This document shows positions 43,885 to 46,825 of a DNA stretch of 46,825 nt, piece after piece. The stretch's first letter is position 1, and each line of letters begins with the position of its first letter. The notes below the pieces were generated by a model, which was not told the origin of the DNA, searched no databases, and saw only the letters and a list, made by a program, of their open reading frames with translations. This stretch comes from Isosphaeraceae bacterium (GTDB taxonomy: Bacteria > Planctomycetota > Planctomycetia > Isosphaerales > Isosphaeraceae). A program made the position numbers and the translations under genes. The stretch covers positions 1 through 46,825 of the forward strand of contig JANXSY010000255.1 in NCBI GenBank assembly GCA_025356435.1. The letters are read 5' to 3'.

Positions 43885-44013
43885 GACGCCCTCAAGTCGC
43901 ACCGCGCGGCGGGGTAGAGACCCTCGCCTCGCGCACCACGAAATGGCACCGAGTCGGAACCGTGTCGGTCCCGGCCAGGAACTTTTGGCGATCTGCACGA
44001 GGAAGTTCAACTC

Positions 44014-44229
44014 ATGATCAGCATTATCGGCAACGAGTCTTTTCGCGACGATACCACCGATTCCAAGTCGGCCGACATCAAGGCCCAGCAGCGACGCGAC
44101 GACGTCAACGACCTCAATAACCTGGGTCTGCTCTCGTTCCAAGAACAGAGCGGCCTGACCCCTCTCGACACACTGTTCGGCGATCCCGTCGACTCGAAGA
44201 CCGCACACAAAGTCCGAAACCTGCACTGA
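44014..44229 (+). CDS. Small hydrophilic protein of unknown function
   Basis: The protein has 71 residues: M-I-S-I-I-G-N-E-S-F-R-D-D-T-T-D-S at the start and L-L-S-F-Q-E-Q-S-G-L-T-P-L-D-T-L-F-G-D-P in the second half. A GAGGAAG site about 9 bases before the ATG, balanced composition and a hairpin terminator 20 bp after the stop support a real gene. There is no membrane segment or signal. No family recognised. It could be transcribed with the gene at 43456. Confidence 0.6.
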   Translation: MISIIGNESFRDDTTDSKSADIKAQQRRDDVNDLNNLGLLSFQEQSGLTPLDTLFGDPVDSKTAHKVRNLH

Positions 44230-44248
44230 TTAGCGACTGCCCTCTCAT

Positions 44249-44291
44249 TCGCGTTGCTCGGGTTCGTACTCCACGCACCCGAGCAACGCGA
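44249..44291 (+). terminator. Terminator after the small gene at 44014
   Basis: A perfect 15-bp stem (44249-44263 with 44277-44291) and 13-base loop are followed by TTCATTTT, starting 20 bp after the stop at 44229. Confidence 0.8.
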
Positions 44292-44407
44292 TTCATTTTG
44301 AGGCCCCGCCGCCTTGCCCTCTCCCTTAAGATGATCGATATCGAGGGGACGAGTCGTCGCCCCTCGGCCAGCCGGCGGGTCGATCTTGGGAAGGTGGTCA
44401 GGGCGCG

Positions 44408-45373
44408 ATGAGGGATGAGGGAGCATTGACAGAGGACGGTCCCGGTTCGAGGAAGAACCCGACCGCCTATTTTTACTTGATCCTGATGGTCTTGATCGGG
44501 TCGAGCACCGCGCCTGCGGCCAAATACGTCGTCCAAGAGTTACCGGTCGGCCTGATCCCCCTTGCGAGGTTCGGCCTCTCTGGGCTGATCTTGCTCCCGT
44601 TCGTCTGGCGATCGGTCCCATTCCGGCGTATGCTCCGGCACGACCTCCCCCGGCTGCTGCTCACGGCAGCCTGCTGCGTGCCGATCAACCAGACGTTCTT
44701 CCTCAACGGTGCCAAGCTGGCCCCGACGACCCACGTCGCGCTGATCTATTCGGCTTGCCCGCTCGTCGTGCTGGCCCTGGCCACCGCGCTGAAGCAAGAA
44801 CGATTCGCGATGGGCCGACTGATGGGCGTGCTGTCCAGTGTCGTCGGCCTGGGCGTGATCGCCCTGGGGAACCTCGGCAACGCCACGGCCACCGGCCGCG
44901 ACGTCGCCCTCGGCGACCTGATCCTGATCGGCGCTGTGATCTCCTGGGGGGCCTATCTGACCGTCGGCAAGCCGCTGATCTCCCGCTACGGCTCGCTGCC
45001 GGTCCTGGCCGGGACGTTCCTCTTCGGCACCCTCCTCGACCTGCCGATCGCTGCCTGGACGGCCAGGTCTTGGACCTCGCTCTCGGCCGTCTCGCCGTGG
45101 GCCTGGGTCGCGCTGGGGCATCTGACCCTGGTCGTGACGATCCTCGGATTGCTCTTCCAGAACCTCGCCCTCCACAAACTTGACGCGAGCCAGGTGGCCA
45201 CGTTCGGCAACCTCTCTCCCCTGCTGACGATGGTCTGGGGCAACCTCCTGTTTGGAGACCGGCTCACCCCCACCTTGGCACTCGGCGGCGGCCTGATCAT
45301 GCTCGGCCTTTTCAACACGAATCGCGCGGCGAAGCGGCCGGTCGTCGTGGCGGGGGTTTCAGTCGTCAAGTGA
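44408..45373 (+). CDS. DMT-superfamily (EamA) transporter
   Basis: The protein has 321 residues with about 10 membrane helices arranged as two EamA repeats. Signature parts are S-S-T-A-P-A-A-K-Y-V-V-Q-E-L-P in the first helix region, A-C-C-V-P-I-N-Q-T-F-F-L-N-G-A-K-L-A-P-T-T-H-V-A-L-I-Y-S-A-C-P in the middle, and A-T-F-G-N-L-S-P-L-L-T-M-V-W-G-N-L-L-F-G-D at the end. The family exports metabolites or amino acids; substrate unknown. The stop overlaps the next start as GTGA, so it is coupled to the glycosyltransferase gene. Confidence 0.87.
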   Translation: MRDEGALTEDGPGSRKNPTAYFYLILMVLIGSSTAPAAKYVVQELPVGLIPLARFGLSGLILLPFVWRSVPFRRMLRHDLPRLLLTAACCVPINQTFFLNGAKLAPTTHVALIYSACPLVVLALATALKQERFAMGRLMGVLSSVVGLGVIALGNLGNATATGRDVALGDLILIGAVISWGAYLTVGKPLISRYGSLPVLAGTFLFGTLLDLPIAAWTARSWTSLSAVSPWAWVALGHLTLVVTILGLLFQNLALHKLDASQVATFGNLSPLLTMVWGNLLFGDRLTPTLALGGGLIMLGLFNTNRAAKRPVVVAGVSVVK

Positions 45374-46491
45374 AAACAGAACCAAACGATCATCGCGGCG
45401 GGCTCGCCGTCTTCGTCACCAGCCACGGATTCGGGCACCTGAACCGGACCGTCGCCGTGCTGAACCGGATTCCGGCGTCGATCCCGATCGCGATCCACAC
45501 CGAACCGGGCCTGTTTGAACACTGGCGAGAGCGGCTCCAGCGCCCCGCCCGGCTCGAACCCCGGCCCGCCGACTTCGGTGCCTACAACCCTCCCGGCGAT
45601 AGCCAGACCACCGACAGCCCCGGCACGATCGCCCGAGCCCTGACCGCGCACGCCGAGGCCGTCGCCCGGATCGACGACGACACGGCGATGCTCCGCGCGG
45701 AGAATGTCGCCGCCGTCTTCTGCGACGGCCCCGCCACCCCGCTCGTCTCCGCCCGTCGTGCCGAGATCCCCGGCTTCCTCCTCGCCAACTTCACCTGGGC
45801 CGACATTTATGACGAACACGCCCGCGACGACAAGGCCGCGCGGCTCGTCAACGACCTTCGAACCATGTATCGCCAGGCGACCGCCATCTTTCGCGCCGAG
45901 CCGTCTCTCCCGCTTACGGGATTAGCCCCGCTTATTGAAGCCGGCATGGTGGTGACTCCCGGTCGCGACCGCCGAGTCGAACTGCGCAACCGGCTAGAAC
46001 TGGCGGCTGCCGACCGGTTGGTTTATTTCTACGTCGGCCGTTATGGCCAGGCGGACCTCGGCTGGGACCGGCTTCGGAATCTGGGAGCAAGCGGCGTCCA
46101 CCTCGTCGGCTTCCACCCCGCGCCCGAGGAGGCCGGGCGGATCGAGAACCTGCACGTCGTCCCCGCCGCCGAGTGGACTGGGGCTGACCTCGCGGCGTCG
46201 TCCGACGTGGTCGTGGCCAAGGCCGGTTATGGGACCGTTTGCGAAGCGATTGTGGCCCGCGTCCCGTTTATTTACCCGCCCCGGACCGGCTTCGCCGAGC
46301 ACGAGGCGCTCGAACGGGCACTGACCGCCTGGGGAGGGGGGATACGGGTCTCGCCCGACGACTTCCACGCCTTCCGCCTCGACGACGCCCTCGCCTGTGC
46401 CTTCGCACTCCGCCCCGGCCCTCCCCCCTACCCCTCCGACGGCGCGACTCGCGTGGCTCGCCATCTGTCCAAAGTTATCGGCGAGGGTTGA
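45370..46491 (+). CDS. GT-B-fold glycosyltransferase-like protein
   Basis: The protein has 373 residues from a GTG that overlaps the transporter stop (GTGA). The N-terminal A-V-F-V-T-S-H-G-F-G-H-L-N-R glycine-rich loop and the C-terminal V-V-A-K-A-G-Y-G-T-V-C-E-A-I with P-P-R-T-G-F-A-E-H-E-A-L-E are typical of MurG/UDP-glycosyltransferase-type GT-B enzymes, where the second block binds the sugar nucleotide. No membrane segment. Donor and acceptor are unknown. The D-2-hydroxyacid dehydrogenase gene follows after 3 bp. Confidence 0.8.
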   Translation: MKTEPNDHRGGLAVFVTSHGFGHLNRTVAVLNRIPASIPIAIHTEPGLFEHWRERLQRPARLEPRPADFGAYNPPGDSQTTDSPGTIARALTAHAEAVARIDDDTAMLRAENVAAVFCDGPATPLVSARRAEIPGFLLANFTWADIYDEHARDDKAARLVNDLRTMYRQATAIFRAEPSLPLTGLAPLIEAGMVVTPGRDRRVELRNRLELAAADRLVYFYVGRYGQADLGWDRLRNLGASGVHLVGFHPAPEEAGRIENLHVVPAAEWTGADLAASSDVVVAKAGYGTVCEAIVARVPFIYPPRTGFAEHEALERALTAWGGGIRVSPDDFHAFRLDDALACAFALRPGPPPYPSDGATRVARHLSKVIGEG

Positions 46492-46494
46492 TCC

Positions 46495-46825
46495 ATGAAA
46501 ATCGTCATTCATCCCGCCGTCGAAGCTGATCGCCTCGCCGCCCTTCGCGCCGCGGCCCCACTGGAGACCGCGTGGGTCAACGCGGCGACCGAAGGCGATG
46601 CCCTCGCCGGTATGCCAGGGGCCGATGCGTTCCTCGGCAAGATCACGCCACCATTGCTCGCCCGCGCCGACCGGCTCCGCTGGGTCCAGTCGTTCACGGT
46701 CAGCCTGGAGCATTACATCTTCCCGGCGCTCGTCGAACATCCCTGCGTCCTCACCAACATGCGAGGGCTCTTCGGCGACGTGATCGCCGACCAAGTGATG
46801 GGGTATGTCCTCTGTTTCGCGCGAA
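46495..46825 (+). CDS. D-2-hydroxyacid dehydrogenase, 5' part
   Basis: The first 110 residues of a protein cut by the window end. It begins M-K-I-V-I-H-P-A-V-E-A-D-R-L-A-A-L. It then shows G-A-D-A-F-L-G-K-I-T-P, L-R-W-V-Q-S-F-T-V-S-L-E-H-Y and N-M-R-G-L-F-G-D-V-I-A-D-Q-V-M-G-Y-V-L-C-F-A-R, the substrate-binding half of NAD-dependent D-isomer-specific 2-hydroxyacid dehydrogenases. The Rossmann NAD site lies beyond the window. Three bases separate the ATG from the glycosyltransferase stop, so the gene is in the same transcript. Confidence 0.82.
   Translation, partial: MKIVIHPAVEADRLAALRAAAPLETAWVNAATEGDALAGMPGADAFLGKITPPLLARADRLRWVQSFTVSLEHYIFPALVEHPCVLTNMRGLFGDVIADQVMGYVLCFAR

Overview
The window looks like chromosomal DNA of a planctomycete, most likely an Isosphaeraceae-type bacterium. 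The reasons are the high GC content with GC-biased third positions, two PEP-CTERM sorted proteins, a MoxR/DUF58/BatA-VWA cluster, Uma2-family genes, a decayed ECF sigma factor with a carboxypeptidase-regulatory-like extension, DUF1326 and DUF3500 proteins, a soluble PQQ-type dehydrogenase and many secreted TPR or lineage-restricted proteins. This assignment is inference from gene content. I saw no rRNA or tRNA gene and no CRISPR array.

Layout. 1-126: the 3' end of a gene, perhaps a transposase. 738-4501: DUF1326 protein, secreted protein of unknown function, M48 peptidase and TPR protein. 4524-9437, minus strand: tilS, a Phd/YefM-like antitoxin, rsmH and a membrane-anchored LysM protein; two junctions in this run are ATGA overlaps. 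9565-12947: methyltransferase, purple-acid-phosphatase-like enzyme and rhodanese. 13073-13952: decayed sigma factor gene. 14011-16571: two transporters. 16642-17238: Uma2 gene with one in-frame stop. 17634-21861: moxR, DUF58 and BatA/VWA genes. 22036-22959: a frameshifted IS5-like element. 23436-26472: alpha/beta hydrolase, converging on a MOSC-purE-purK operon.

27018-32665: two PEP-CTERM proteins flank yebC and a large secreted TPR protein. 33353-33667: rplU with a strong terminator and no rpmA after it. 34655-37627: B12-dependent ribonucleotide reductase nrdJ behind a long structured leader. 37890-38548: an antitoxin gene whose toxin seems to have been replaced by the remains of a minus-strand Uma2 gene. 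38622-43153: DUF3500 protein, two planctomycete-type membrane proteins and a PQQ-type dehydrogenase. 43456-46825: two small unknown genes, then a DMT transporter, a glycosyltransferase and a D-2-hydroxyacid dehydrogenase (cut by the window end), packed head to tail.

Most of the window is ordinary housekeeping and lineage-typical content. Its most notable features are the tight tilS-antitoxin and rsmH-LysM couplings, two antitoxin genes without partners, several genes caught at different stages of decay, and the unexplained structured leader of nrdJ. I did not find a clear new defence or biosynthetic system.
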